Assembly (NCBI RefSeq): GCF_963665245.1
Contig: NZ_OY762269.1
Span: forward strand, 2,982,501-3,046,500
DNA length: 64,000 bases
Origin: an uncultured Paludibaculum sp.
GTDB lineage: Bacteria; Acidobacteriota; Terriglobia; Bryobacterales; Bryobacteraceae
Direction: 5' to 3'
The notes beneath the pieces were generated by a model. The model did no database searches. It saw nothing but the letters and a program-made list of their open reading frames with translations, and was not told the DNA's origin. The translations under genes and the position numbers were made by a program. This document shows positions 17,169 to 26,192 of the stretch, one piece after another (the stretch's first letter is position 1; each line of letters opens with the position of its first letter).

Positions 17169-18119
17169 ATGTTCGAACGATTCACAGAGAAGGCCCGCCG
17201 CGTGATCTTCTTCGGCCGCTATGAGGCGAGTGAACTCGCTTCGGGATTCATTGAGACAGAACACCTCCTTTTAGGACTGCTGCGGGAAGACCCGAGTCTG
17301 GTGGCTGCATTACCGTATGGTGCGGATGAAGCCATCCGGCAGAGGGTCTCGGAAAAGTACGCGAAGAACAAGAAGGGTATTGAAACCTCGGTCGATCTGC
17401 CGCTCAGCAATGACGCGAGACGGGCGCTGACCCACGCCGCCGAAGAGAGTGAGCGGCTGGGACACAAGTACATCGAAACGGGTCATTTGGTGCTGGGGTT
17501 GCTGCGCATGGAGGGCTGCCTGGCGGCGAAGATCCTTGGCAAATACGGGATCGAACCCGAGCAGTACAGGGAATCCATCCGCGATTCGCTGGCGGCGAAG
17601 GTGCCTTCCGGCGAGCGCCTGCCTATCCGGCCCAGAGCGCCATTTCGACACCGCCCCGTGGCCGCGGCCGCCCTGGAACCGGCGGTCCAGATGCTGGCTG
17701 GAATGGTTACCCAGTGCGCGGCCGTCATGGACAATTGGGACGAGAGGGATGCCGCCCATCGCCTCAAACGGCGGTCGTGGACTCGCAAAGAGGCGCTTGG
17801 GTACCTGGTGGACTGGGCGGACATTCATCAACTTTGGATCGCACGGGCTCTCACTGAGCCCACGATGGTCGCGCGTCTCTATCCGCAGGAGGAATGGGTT
17901 GGCGCTCAGCAGTTTAGGACGTTCCCGTGGTCGGAGTTGGTGGATCTGTGGGTCTGTCTGAACCGCCTGTTGACGCACTCCATATCGTATGTTCCCGAAG
18001 CGAAGCTCGCTACCCCCTGCAAGATCGGCCTGGACGAGCCCATCTCGCTACAGGTGTTGATCGAGCGGTATGTGAAGCACTGCGAAGACGAGATGGGACA
18101 GATTCTCACCCACGGCTGA
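17169..18119 (+). CDS. Clp N-domain protein fused to a DinB-like domain
   Basis: 316 residues. The first ~145 residues are a double Clp repeat domain as at the N-terminus of ClpC/ClpA: FTEKARRVIFFGRYEASEL, then ETEHLLLGLLRE, repeated as LTHAAEESERLGHKYIETGHLVLGLLR. There is no AAA ATPase after it. The C-terminal ~140 residues (AAVMDNWDERDAAHR, SWTRKEALGYLVDWADIH, ending ERYVKHCEDEMGQI) resemble a DinB/DUF664-type four-helix bundle. Clp N domains recognise substrates or adaptors; DinB-like proteins are metal-dependent thiol-linked enzymes or of unknown function. The combined role is unknown. GAGGGAGAGG precedes the ATG. Confidence 0.75.
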   Translation: MFERFTEKARRVIFFGRYEASELASGFIETEHLLLGLLREDPSLVAALPYGADEAIRQRVSEKYAKNKKGIETSVDLPLSNDARRALTHAAEESERLGHKYIETGHLVLGLLRMEGCLAAKILGKYGIEPEQYRESIRDSLAAKVPSGERLPIRPRAPFRHRPVAAAALEPAVQMLAGMVTQCAAVMDNWDERDAAHRLKRRSWTRKEALGYLVDWADIHQLWIARALTEPTMVARLYPQEEWVGAQQFRTFPWSELVDLWVCLNRLLTHSISYVPEAKLATPCKIGLDEPISLQVLIERYVKHCEDEMGQILTHG

Positions 18120-18220
18120 CGGGCGTGCTGGCGCGTGAAGGAAGGGCGAATCTCAGCGGATGTTACAACCTTGGCGGATTGGGCTTCTTGGCTGTGATGC
18201 TAGCATCTAGAGATCACGTC

Positions 18221-20983
18221 ATGTTTCACCGCAACCTGACCACCGCCCGGGCCACAAGACCCTTGTTGGCCCTCATTCTTGCCGTCTCGATGTTGCCCGC
18301 GACTCTGCCGGCCCAAGGGCTGCCGCAGGGTGTCCAGAAGGTCACCAGTGTGGAAGGCATTACCGAATACCACCTGGCGAACGGGCTGAGGGTGCTGCTG
18401 TTCCCCGATCCAACCAAGTCAAATATCACCGTCAACATCACCTATATGGTGGGTTCGCGGCACGAGGACTACGGCGAGACGGGCATGGCGCACCTGCTGG
18501 AACACCTGATGTTCAAGGGATCGACCAACCACACCAATGTCCCGAAGGAATTGCAGGACCACGGCGCTCGGCCCAACGGTACCACATGGTTTGATCGCAC
18601 GAACTACTTCGAGACATTCAACGCGACGGACGAGAATCTGCAGTGGGCGCTTTCGCTGGAAGCCGATCGCATGGTGAATTCCTTCATCGCCAAGAAGGAT
18701 CTGGACAGCGAGATGACGGTGGTTCGGAACGAATTCGAAGCCGGCGAAAACGACCCGGATTCGATTCTGGAAGAGCGGGTGATGTCGACGGCTTACCTGT
18801 GGCACAACTACGGGAAGTCGACGATTGGCGCGCGGTCCGATCTGGAACAGGTGCCGATCGAACGGCTGCAGGCATTTTGGAGGCATTTCTATCAGCCGGA
18901 CAATGCCGTGTTGGTGGTGGCCGGCAAGTTTGACGAAGCCAAGACTCTGGAACTGGTGCAGAAGTATTACGGGTCGATTCCGAAGCCGACCCGGCAACTG
19001 CGGCGTACTTATACGGCAGAGCCCACGCAGGACGGCGAACGGAATGTGACGCTGCGGCGTGTGGGTGACGTGCAGGCGGTGGCGGCGGTGTGGCATATTC
19101 CGCCAGGGTCGAATGAAGAGTTCGCGCCCATGGAAATGGCCGGCCGGATTCTGGGTGACATTCCTTCGGGCCGCCTTTACAAGGCACTGGTGGAGACCAA
19201 GAAAGCGGCCAGCGTGAACACGAACGAGTACCAGTTGAAGGATCCGGGCGTCTTCATCGCGCATGCTTCCGTGCGTACCGAAAGTTCCCTGGCCGATGCC
19301 CGCAAGACGCTGCTCGACACCATCGACGAGGTGAAGACCAAGCCCTTCACCAAGGAAGAACTGGAGCGCGTGCGCGCCAACTGGCTGAAGAATTTCGACC
19401 TGGCGCTGAACAATTCGGCAGCCATCGCCCTGCAGCTCTCCGAATGGCAGGGCATGGGTGACTGGCGGTTGATGTTCCTGCATCGCGACCGCATCAAGAA
19501 GGTCACGTTGGAGCAGGTGCAGAAGGCAGCGGAGAAGTATCTGATCGCATCGAACCGGACGGTGGGCGAGTTCATTCCCGAGAAGGCTCCGGTGCGGGCC
19601 GAGGTTCCCTCCGCACCGGACGTGACGGCGCTGGTGAAGGACTACAAGGGTGAGGCGCTGGTGAGCCAGGGCGAGTCGTTCGACGCATCCCCTGAGAATA
19701 TCGACAAGCGCACGATCCGCGGCGACCTGAAGGGCGGCATCAAGCTGTCGTTCATCACCAAGAAGACCCGCGGCAACCAGGTGGTGGCCACGCTGAACCT
19801 GCACTTCGGCGATGTGAATAACCTGAAGAACAAGGACTTCGCGGCTGGCTTCGCCGGGCAGATGCTGATGCGTGGCACACCCAAGCACACGCGCCAGCAG
19901 ATCAAGGATGAGTTCGACCGCCTGAAGGCGAGCGTCCGGGTGATGGGCAACGAGACCGGCGCCAATGTCGGCATCACAACCACCAAGGAGAATCTGCAGC
20001 CGGTGTTGACGCTGGTGGCCGAGCTGCTGAAGGAGTCGAACTTCCCGCAGAGCGAATTCGACCAGTTGAAGCAGCAGACTCTGGCGCAGCTTGAGCAGCA
20101 AAAGAGCGAGCCGCAGGCTATCGCCGTGAGGGCCGTACAGCGCCACATGAATCCCTACGAGAAGGGCGACGTGCGCTATGTCCACACGGTGGATGAGGAG
20201 GTCGAGAGTGTGAAGGCTCTGACATTGGACGAAGTCAAGGCCTTCCATAAGGCCTTCTATGGCGCCTCCCACGGCGAGTTCGTGGTGGTTGGCGATTTCG
20301 ATCCGGAGACGACGCAGAAGGAAGTCTCCGACCTGTTCAACGACTGGAAGAGCCAACAGGCCTTTGCGCGTGTGAAGAAGGCGTACATCGCTGTCGAACC
20401 GGAAAACAAGGTGTTTGAAACGCCGGACAAGGCGAACGCGATGTTCATCGCCGGACTACCTGTGAAGATCAACGACACGAATCCGGACTACCCGGCGATG
20501 CTGGTGGGCAACTACATTCTCGGCTCGGGCATGAACTCCCGGTTGTTTGCCCGCATCCGCGGCAAGGAAGGCCTGAGCTACGGTGTGGGCGCGCAGTTCA
20601 TGGCGTCGCCGGAAGACGATGGCGGCATCTTCATGGCCTTCGCGATCTGCGCTCCGCAGAATGCGTCGAAAGTGGAAGCGTCATTCAAGGACGAAGTTGG
20701 CTTGATCCTCGAGAAGGGCTACTCGGAGGCAGAGGTGACGGCGGCCAAGAAGAGCCTGCTGGAGGCGCGTCAGGTGAGCCGGGCCAACGATAATGAGTTG
20801 GTGGGCCGGATGGCCGGGCAGCGCTTCTACAATCGCACCATGGCCTTCGATACGGAACTGGAATCCAGGATCCAGAAGCTGACGCCGGCGGACATTCAGG
20901 CCGCGATGAAGAAATACTTGGACATCTCGCGGATGAGCTTCTACAAGGCCGGCGACTTCAAGAAGGCGGCGGCCACCAACTGA
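18221..20983 (+). CDS. Secreted M16-family (pitrilysin-type) zinc peptidase, two-domain
   Basis: 920 residues from ATG 18221; the frame is open further upstream but only this region gives a signal peptide (hydrophobic core LLALILAVSMLPATLPAQG). The inverted zinc motif HLLEH (His91, Glu94, His95) is in the first half, with the distal glutamate in NEFEAGENDP. The second half is a second M16 repeat without HxxEH, and the family's RxxxY-type substrate region is seen as GKEGLSYGVGAQF. This matches the one-chain duplicated M16 peptidases of the periplasm or cell surface. It overlaps the following cysteine-cluster gene by one base, so the two are likely co-transcribed. Confidence 0.9.
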   Translation: MFHRNLTTARATRPLLALILAVSMLPATLPAQGLPQGVQKVTSVEGITEYHLANGLRVLLFPDPTKSNITVNITYMVGSRHEDYGETGMAHLLEHLMFKGSTNHTNVPKELQDHGARPNGTTWFDRTNYFETFNATDENLQWALSLEADRMVNSFIAKKDLDSEMTVVRNEFEAGENDPDSILEERVMSTAYLWHNYGKSTIGARSDLEQVPIERLQAFWRHFYQPDNAVLVVAGKFDEAKTLELVQKYYGSIPKPTRQLRRTYTAEPTQDGERNVTLRRVGDVQAVAAVWHIPPGSNEEFAPMEMAGRILGDIPSGRLYKALVETKKAASVNTNEYQLKDPGVFIAHASVRTESSLADARKTLLDTIDEVKTKPFTKEELERVRANWLKNFDLALNNSAAIALQLSEWQGMGDWRLMFLHRDRIKKVTLEQVQKAAEKYLIASNRTVGEFIPEKAPVRAEVPSAPDVTALVKDYKGEALVSQGESFDASPENIDKRTIRGDLKGGIKLSFITKKTRGNQVVATLNLHFGDVNNLKNKDFAAGFAGQMLMRGTPKHTRQQIKDEFDRLKASVRVMGNETGANVGITTTKENLQPVLTLVAELLKESNFPQSEFDQLKQQTLAQLEQQKSEPQAIAVRAVQRHMNPYEKGDVRYVHTVDEEVESVKALTLDEVKAFHKAFYGASHGEFVVVGDFDPETTQKEVSDLFNDWKSQQAFARVKKAYIAVEPENKVFETPDKANAMFIAGLPVKINDTNPDYPAMLVGNYILGSGMNSRLFARIRGKEGLSYGVGAQFMASPEDDGGIFMAFAICAPQNASKVEASFKDEVGLILEKGYSEAEVTAAKKSLLEARQVSRANDNELVGRMAGQRFYNRTMAFDTELESRIQKLTPADIQAAMKKYLDISRMSFYKAGDFKKAAATN

Positions 20984-21498
20984 TGATCACCGATCTCGTC
21001 CAAATTCGCCGTTTGGGCGAGCAGAAGCGCGGCGAAAACGAGCGTTTTCGCCGCCATTTGAAGACGCACGCCTTCGTCGAGCGCCGCCTGCGACACATTG
21101 CCGAGGAGACCGAGGAGGCCATCGACTGCACTACCTGCGCCAACTGTTGCAAGGTGGCCACAGTCACGTTGACCGACCGCGACGTGGCCAAGCTGGCGAA
21201 GTTCCTGCGCATCAAGGAAGGCAAGTTCCTGCGCGATTACACGGAGCAGTCCGAGGAAGAAGGGCTGATTCTGAAACGCGACGAGGAGACCGGATGTGTG
21301 TTTCTATCCGGGACCGAGTGTACGGTCTATGAAGCGCGCCCAGCGACCTGCGGCGACTTTCCACATCTCGTGCGCGGCGCGGGTTCACTGCAATCGCGAG
21401 TGTGGCAGTTCATCGACCGGGCGTGCTACTGCCCCATCGTGTACAACACCATGGAGAGTTGGAAGGTGGAGACGGAGTTTTCTCCGTCTCCCAAATAG
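20983..21498 (+). CDS. YkgJ-family cysteine-cluster protein
   Basis: 171 residues. The CTTCANCCK motif near residue 48, followed by CVFLSGTECTVYEARPATCGDFPH and a later RACYCPIVY, fits the YkgJ/UPF0153 zinc- or iron-binding cysteine-cluster family. The molecular function is not known; family members are thought to bind a metal centre. The N-terminal ~45 residues are helical and highly charged. It overlaps the M16 peptidase stop by one base (TGATG), indicating translational coupling. Confidence 0.85.
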   Translation: MITDLVQIRRLGEQKRGENERFRRHLKTHAFVERRLRHIAEETEEAIDCTTCANCCKVATVTLTDRDVAKLAKFLRIKEGKFLRDYTEQSEEEGLILKRDEETGCVFLSGTECTVYEARPATCGDFPHLVRGAGSLQSRVWQFIDRACYCPIVYNTMESWKVETEFSPSPK

Positions 21499-21504
21499 CA
21501 GCGG

Positions 21505-22437
21505 TTAGTCGTCCAGTTTTTCGGTGAGCGTCAGCGGCTCTTTCAGCCGGAACGTGATGCGGGTTTCGCTGGGCAGTTTCGCTTCCTTGCCGCGGGTCGC
21601 CAGAACTCCACCAGCTCCCGCCGCGCCGCCGATGCCGGCTCCGATGGCCGCTCCTTTGCCGCCTCCGGCGATAGCGCCGATCGCGGCTCCGATACCCGCG
21701 GCCACGCCTGCCTTGGCCATATCACCCTTCACTCCGCTTTCGGCTTCCTTGCGGAATGAGTCGGTTTTCAGCGCGATCTTCTGGCCATCGGCCGTGGTCA
21801 GTTCCGTCAATTCCACTGCCAGCGCGGCGCGTCCCTTTACACGGCCAGACTGATCGAGTTCCACGATGCGTCCGCGTTGCGACGATCCGCGCTCGGCGAT
21901 CACGAAGCCATCGACGACCAGTGGCTGATCCAGGGTTGCGGTGAAGTTCTGCCCGTCCTGGCTGTTCTTGGTGCTGAGCTCTTCCCGTAGACGGACCGTG
22001 ATCATCGTGCCGGCGGGCACGGTGACGGAGTGAGGCTTGCGGGGCTCCGGTTTCGGCTCGGGTGCCTTCACCGCGACCGGTCTGGCTTCCGGGATTGGGT
22101 CAGGATTGGTCACTACCGGGGGCGCCGGAGGCACGGTTCTGGCCGGCTCAGGCGCCGGTGGCAGTTCGTTTCGGGCGACGGTGACCGGAGCCGGCTTCTC
22201 GGCATGCCGCTTCGCCTGCTTTATGACGGGTTTGGGTTTGACCGGTTCGGGTTGGGGCGCGGCGGGTTCCGGCGCGGGCGGAGGCGCCGGTTCGATGGCC
22301 GCCGGCGCGGGCGCGGGCACGGCTACGCTCACCGGTACAGGTGCCGGCTCGGGCGTACGATTCTTCATCGCCACATACACCACGCCGCCCGTCAGCAGCA
22401 CACCCAAGCCAAAGGCCACAATCAACTTCTGGAACAT
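21505..22437 (-). CDS. Proline-rich envelope protein with glycine-zipper region
   Basis: 310 residues. One N-terminal membrane segment (LIVAFGLGVLLTGGVVYVAM) is followed by a Pro/Ala/Glu-rich spacer to about residue 135, a beta-rich domain (HSVTVPAGTMITVRLREEL...DGQNFTATLDQPLVVDG) and a glycine-zipper stretch (about 245-280; AAIGAIAGGGKGAAIGAGIGG). The domain order resembles TonB-like periplasm-spanning spacers joined to a YMGG-type glycine-zipper protein, a combination common in acidobacteria. Location is inner-membrane-anchored and periplasmic. Function unknown. It is convergent with the cysteine-cluster gene, with only 6 bases between stop codons. Confidence 0.7.
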   Translation of the reverse strand: MFQKLIVAFGLGVLLTGGVVYVAMKNRTPEPAPVPVSVAVPAPAPAAIEPAPPPAPEPAAPQPEPVKPKPVIKQAKRHAEKPAPVTVARNELPPAPEPARTVPPAPPVVTNPDPIPEARPVAVKAPEPKPEPRKPHSVTVPAGTMITVRLREELSTKNSQDGQNFTATLDQPLVVDGFVIAERGSSQRGRIVELDQSGRVKGRAALAVELTELTTADGQKIALKTDSFRKEAESGVKGDMAKAGVAAGIGAAIGAIAGGGKGAAIGAGIGGAAGAGGVLATRGKEAKLPSETRITFRLKEPLTLTEKLDD

Positions 22438-22507
22438 CGTCTCGTCCTCTCAACTGTATGAACGCGCCCCGTGCGGGTCGCGTTTCAACCCCGATACAAT
22501 GGTAAGG

Positions 22508-23548
22508 ATGGCAAACTTCCCCGCAGCCTTTCAGGTTGGTCCGGTAGAAATCCGCCCTGCCACCGTGCTGGCGCCGATGGCCGGCGTGACGGATACCGTC
22601 TTTCGCCGGCTGATCCGGAACCAGGGCGGCTGCGGACTCATCATGACCGAGTTCACCAGTTCACACGGCGTGGTGGCCAGCGGCCGCCATCCAAACCGCA
22701 AGTCCATCAAAACCTTCCACTACCTCTATTTTGAACCCGAAGAGCACCCGATCAGTGCGCAATTGTTCGGCTCCGATCCGGAAATCATGTCGGAGGCGGC
22801 CAAGGTCTGTGAAGACAACGGTTTCGACGCCGTCGACATCAACTTCGGCTGCCCGGTGAAGAAGGTGGTGAGCTGCAACGGCGGCTCGGGGCTATTGCGT
22901 AACCTCCCGCTGGTGGAAGAGTTGCTGAAGCGCGTGCGCTCCTCAATCAGTATTCCGTTGACAATGAAGTTTCGCGCGGGCTGGAACGACAAGGAGCTGG
23001 TTCACGTACAGATGGCGAAGCTGGCCGAGGACAACGGCATTACGGCCATTGCGCTGCACCCGCGCACCCGCGAGCAGGGCTACAGCGGACGCGCGGACTG
23101 GACGCGCATCGCGGAAGTGAAGGACGCAGTGAAGATCCCCGTCATCGGCAACGGCGACATCAACACGCCGGAAGACGCGCTGCGGATGACTCAGGAGACC
23201 GGCTGCGATGGCATCATGGTGGGGCGGGCGGCGTCGTCCAACCCCTGGATCTTCCGGCAGATTCAGGAGCACCTGGAGGGTCGAGCCTATTTTCAGCCGA
23301 CTGAGCTCGATCGTTGGCGGATGATGCACACCTACTACACGATGCTGCTGACCCGGGGCGGCTTGGACGTCGTGGGCAAGATGAAGCAGTTTGCCACCTA
23401 CTTCACGCACGGCGTGCGCAACGGCGCCAAGCTGCGCACCGCGATCTACCAGTCGCGCGAAGCGACCGAGATCCTCGGTCTGGTGGACCAGTTCTTCGAT
23501 CACGAACTGGGCCGCCCTGATGAGAAGCTGGCGACGGTGCTGCTGTAG
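22508..23548 (+). CDS. dusB: tRNA-dihydrouridine synthase (DusB type)
   Basis: 346 residues from ATG 22508; ATG 22499 is an alternative, and the long upstream open frame is antisense to the proline-rich gene. It is an FMN TIM barrel: VLAPMAGVTDTVFRRL at the start, the catalytic cysteine in NFGCPVKKVV, LTMKFRAGWND, ALHPRTREQGYSGRADW, PVIGNGDI and GIMVGRAASSNPWIF, which bind flavin phosphate. The enzyme reduces uridines in the tRNA D-loop with NADPH. It ends 12 bases before rnhA, so the two are probably co-transcribed. Confidence 0.93.
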   Translation: MANFPAAFQVGPVEIRPATVLAPMAGVTDTVFRRLIRNQGGCGLIMTEFTSSHGVVASGRHPNRKSIKTFHYLYFEPEEHPISAQLFGSDPEIMSEAAKVCEDNGFDAVDINFGCPVKKVVSCNGGSGLLRNLPLVEELLKRVRSSISIPLTMKFRAGWNDKELVHVQMAKLAEDNGITAIALHPRTREQGYSGRADWTRIAEVKDAVKIPVIGNGDINTPEDALRMTQETGCDGIMVGRAASSNPWIFRQIQEHLEGRAYFQPTELDRWRMMHTYYTMLLTRGGLDVVGKMKQFATYFTHGVRNGAKLRTAIYQSREATEILGLVDQFFDHELGRPDEKLATVLL

Positions 23549-23560
23549 TTGCGGGCTTCC

Positions 23561-24001
23561 ATGAAAAAAGTACAGGCGATTACGGATGGATCCTGTCTCG
23601 GCAACCCGGGCCGGGGTGGGTGGGCGTGCATTCTGCGTTACGGTGGTCACACCAAGGAGATGTACGGCAGCGAGCGGGAGACGACCAACAACCGGATGGA
23701 ATTGACGGCGGCCATCCAGGCGCTGGCGGCCCTGCGCGAACCCTGCGAGGTGGAGATCGTCACCGATTCCCAATACGTCAAAAACGGGATCCAAAGCTGG
23801 ATGGCCGGCTGGAAACGGAACGGCTGGAAGACGGCGGCCAAAAAACCGGTGATGAACCAGGACCTCTGGGTCGAGCTGGATGAGCAGGTCTCCAGGCACA
23901 AGACCGACTGGGTGTGGACCAAGGGGCACGCCGATCACGCCGACAATAACCGCTGTGACGAGCTGGCCCGCATGGCGGCCGAGACCCAAAGCTCGTCGTG
24001 A
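23561..24001 (+). CDS. rnhA: Ribonuclease HI
   Basis: 146 residues from ATG 23561; a TTG at 23549 in frame is less likely. The catalytic acids are in AITDGSCLGNPG (first Asp), TNNRMELTA (Glu), VTDSQYV (second Asp) and HADHADNNRCDELA (last Asp), with the WTKGHADH histidine. The basic protrusion (MAGWKRNGWKTAAKKPV) that grips the DNA strand is present. It degrades the RNA of RNA-DNA hybrids. It follows dusB closely and precedes nadD. Confidence 0.95.
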   Translation: MKKVQAITDGSCLGNPGRGGWACILRYGGHTKEMYGSERETTNNRMELTAAIQALAALREPCEVEIVTDSQYVKNGIQSWMAGWKRNGWKTAAKKPVMNQDLWVELDEQVSRHKTDWVWTKGHADHADNNRCDELARMAAETQSSS

Positions 24002-24060
24002 CACCCGGTTGGCTGCCTGCGTGCGCAAGAGATTGATTTCAGGCGAAGATAGGAAGACCC

Positions 24061-24666
24061 GTGCCGCTCTCCCAGGCACGCCGCAGAAAGACCATCGGTT
24101 TGAAAGTTGCCATATTCGGTGGGACGTTCGACCCCATCCACAATGCCCATCTCCGGGTGGCCCGCGAGGCCGCCGATCGATTGCAGTTGGACCGCGTCCT
24201 GCTGGTCCCCTCCGCGAACCCGCCGCACAAGCCCTCAGGCACCACCACCCCCTACGAAGATCGATTTCGCATGGTGGCATTGGCCTGCGCCTGCGATCCG
24301 CGCTTTGAGCCCTCGCGCCTGGAGGATGGGCAAGGGAAGAGCTACTCCATCGACACGATTGAGCGCGTGAAGGCTCAAGTGGGCCCAACGGACGAGCTCT
24401 ATTTTCTGATTGGGGCCGATGCATTTGCCGAGATCGGATCGTGGCATCGGTCGGCCGACGTCTTGCACGCCGTGGAGTTCGTCGTCGTGTCGAGGCCCGG
24501 CTACGCCTACCCGATTCCGCCCGGTGCCAAGGTGATTGGACTGGAAACCCTGGCGCTTGTCATCTCATCGTCAGAAATCCGTCGCAAACTGGATAGTGGC
24601 GAACCCGTGGAGGAACTCCCTGACCCGGTCCTCGGCTACATCCGCGAGCACGGCCTGTACCAATAA
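24061..24666 (+). CDS. nadD: Nicotinate-nucleotide adenylyltransferase
   Basis: 201 residues starting at GTG 24061, supported by AGGAAG 7 bases upstream; a TTG at 24100 is the alternative and would begin right at the core. The nucleotidyltransferase signature GGTFDPIHNAHL and the SSSEIRRKL motif near the C-terminus are both intact, with FLIGADAFAEIGSW between them. It makes deamido-NAD from nicotinate mononucleotide and ATP in NAD biosynthesis. Its stop codon directly abuts the ATG of the histidine kinase gene, so the two are translated together. Confidence 0.93.
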   Translation: MPLSQARRRKTIGLKVAIFGGTFDPIHNAHLRVAREAADRLQLDRVLLVPSANPPHKPSGTTTPYEDRFRMVALACACDPRFEPSRLEDGQGKSYSIDTIERVKAQVGPTDELYFLIGADAFAEIGSWHRSADVLHAVEFVVVSRPGYAYPIPPGAKVIGLETLALVISSSEIRRKLDSGEPVEELPDPVLGYIREHGLYQ

Positions 24667-26115
24667 ATGACCGCCCGCATCTTTCTCAAACTCATCGCCA
24701 CCGTCCTGCTGATCATGGCTATCGTATTGACAGCAGTGGATTTCCTCGCCTCGGAGCTCACCGAGAAGGCGTACATCCAGGGGCTCACCCTGGAGATGGA
24801 AGAGAAGATGAAGATGCTGGGCGTGATTGGTGAGCAGAGCCTTCTGGAACTCACTCCGGAGAATATCCGGGCTCTGGCCAAGGCGGCTGGGGGGCGGTTG
24901 ACGGTCATCGCCCCGGACGGGCGCGTCCTGCTGGACTCAGAGGCCGATCCGGCCAGGATGGAGAACCACGGCCATCGTCCCGAGGTTCGCGCCGCGCTGG
25001 AGGGCCGCATGGGTACCTCGGTCCGGCAGAGCCCCACCATGGGCATCAACTTTCTCTATGTGGCCGGACCGGTGCCGGTGGGGGCCGCGCGCCTGGCGGT
25101 TCCGCTGCGCGAGGTGCGCTCGCAGGTGTCCAACATCCGCACGCGCCTGATGTTGTACATGGCGTTGGCGTTCCTGCCCGCGATTCTGGTGGCCGCTTTC
25201 CTGGCACGATACTTCTCCACTCGGCTGGGCGCCATCATCGACTACGCCTCGACGCTGGCTACTGGCGATTTCAAGGCCCGGCTGAAGCATACCAGTAGCG
25301 ATGAACTGGGCACGCTAGCGCGTCAATTGAACGAGACCGGCGCCAAACTGGAGAAGGTCTTCGACGACCTCAATCGCGAGCACGTGGAACTGGAGAAGGT
25401 GGAGCGCATCCGCAAGGACTTCGTCATCAACGTCAGTCACGAGCTGCGTACCCCGCTGGCCTCCATTCAGGGGTACACCGAGACGCTGCTGGAGGGCGCG
25501 ATCCACGACGACGAGAACAACGTCCGATTTCTGCACATCATCCGGCAGAATGCCGAGCGGCTGGGCCGGCTCACCGGCGACCTGCTGACCCTGTCGCGCA
25601 TCGAGATGAAATCGCAGCGCTTCCAGTTCGCGTCGTACTATGTGAATCCACTGCTGAAAGACTGCATCGAGTCGCTGGAACCGGTCGCCGCCAAGAAACG
25701 CATCAGTCTCCACCTGACGCCCGCGCCCGACCGCACCGAGGCTTTCTGCGACTCGGAGGCCGTCCACCAGATGATGTCGAACCTGCTGGACAACGCCATC
25801 AAGTACACACCCGAGGACGGCAGGATCACCGTGCTGGCGGAGTGTCTGGCCGAGGAGGTCCGGATCTCGGTCACCGACACCGGCATTGGGATTCCACATG
25901 AAGACCTGCCGCGGCTGTTCGAGCGGTTCTACCGGGTCGACAAGGCCCGTTCCCGCGAACTGGGCGGTACCGGACTGGGCTTGGCCATCGTCAAGCACCT
26001 GGCGCGGTCACAAGGCGGCGATGTGGGCGTGGAGAGCGTGGTGGGACAGGGCACTACGTTCTGGTTCACGTTGCCGACCAACGACCTGGGTCTCTCGGAA
26101 CAGGAGGCGCTTTAA
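24667..26115 (+). CDS. phoR: PhoR-like membrane sensor histidine kinase
   Basis: 482 residues. TM1 (about 8-26), a periplasmic domain of about 130 residues, TM2 (about 160-180), HAMP (YFSTRLGAIIDYASTLATGDF), the dimerisation helix with the phospho-acceptor His (VINVSHELRTPLASIQGYTE), then the ATPase: LLDNAIKYTP (N), VTDTGIGIP (G1), LFERFYRVDKARS (F), GGTGLGLAIVKHLA (G2). The histidine-box sequence and the partner gene point to the PhoR group, which responds to phosphate limitation, although the periplasmic domain would decide the signal. It precedes the response regulator, the reverse of the usual phoB-phoR order. Confidence 0.85.
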   Translation: MTARIFLKLIATVLLIMAIVLTAVDFLASELTEKAYIQGLTLEMEEKMKMLGVIGEQSLLELTPENIRALAKAAGGRLTVIAPDGRVLLDSEADPARMENHGHRPEVRAALEGRMGTSVRQSPTMGINFLYVAGPVPVGAARLAVPLREVRSQVSNIRTRLMLYMALAFLPAILVAAFLARYFSTRLGAIIDYASTLATGDFKARLKHTSSDELGTLARQLNETGAKLEKVFDDLNREHVELEKVERIRKDFVINVSHELRTPLASIQGYTETLLEGAIHDDENNVRFLHIIRQNAERLGRLTGDLLTLSRIEMKSQRFQFASYYVNPLLKDCIESLEPVAAKKRISLHLTPAPDRTEAFCDSEAVHQMMSNLLDNAIKYTPEDGRITVLAECLAEEVRISVTDTGIGIPHEDLPRLFERFYRVDKARSRELGGTGLGLAIVKHLARSQGGDVGVESVVGQGTTFWFTLPTNDLGLSEQEAL

Positions 26116-26130
26116 CTTCAATTCACGCTA

Positions 26131-26148
26131 TTGTAATCTGTTTGTAAC
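26131..26148 (+). promoter_or_regulatory. Pho-box-like direct repeat before the response regulator
   Basis: TTGTAAT (26131-26137) and TTGTAAC (26142-26148) repeat at 11-base spacing with CTGT between, the geometry of a Pho box (7-base half-sites, 11-base period). It lies in the 77-base gap between the kinase and regulator genes, 45 bases before the regulator ATG. The half-sites differ from the enterobacterial CTGTCAT, so this is suggestive only. Confidence 0.35.
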
Positions 26149-26192
26149 GGACTGCGCGGTATTACTGGAGTTGACAATCTGGCCACATCCCC

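Noticed and set aside
17927..18220. Extending the M16 peptidase upstream to 17927
   Set aside because: The extension overlaps the Clp-N/DinB gene and would bury the signal peptide that begins at 18221.
18419..20356. 645-codon minus-strand frame opposite the M16 peptidase
   Set aside because: Composition is His/Leu/Arg-rich with no motif; the plus strand carries a complete M16 peptidase with its zinc site.
22037..22507. Extending dusB upstream to 22037
   Set aside because: The extra ~157 codons are a Gly/Ala-rich mirror of the proline-rich gene on the other strand; family similarity starts at MANFPAAF.
22943..24424. 493-codon minus-strand frame opposite dusB, rnhA and nadD
   Set aside because: It spans three well-identified genes with intact active sites, so it is a shadow frame.
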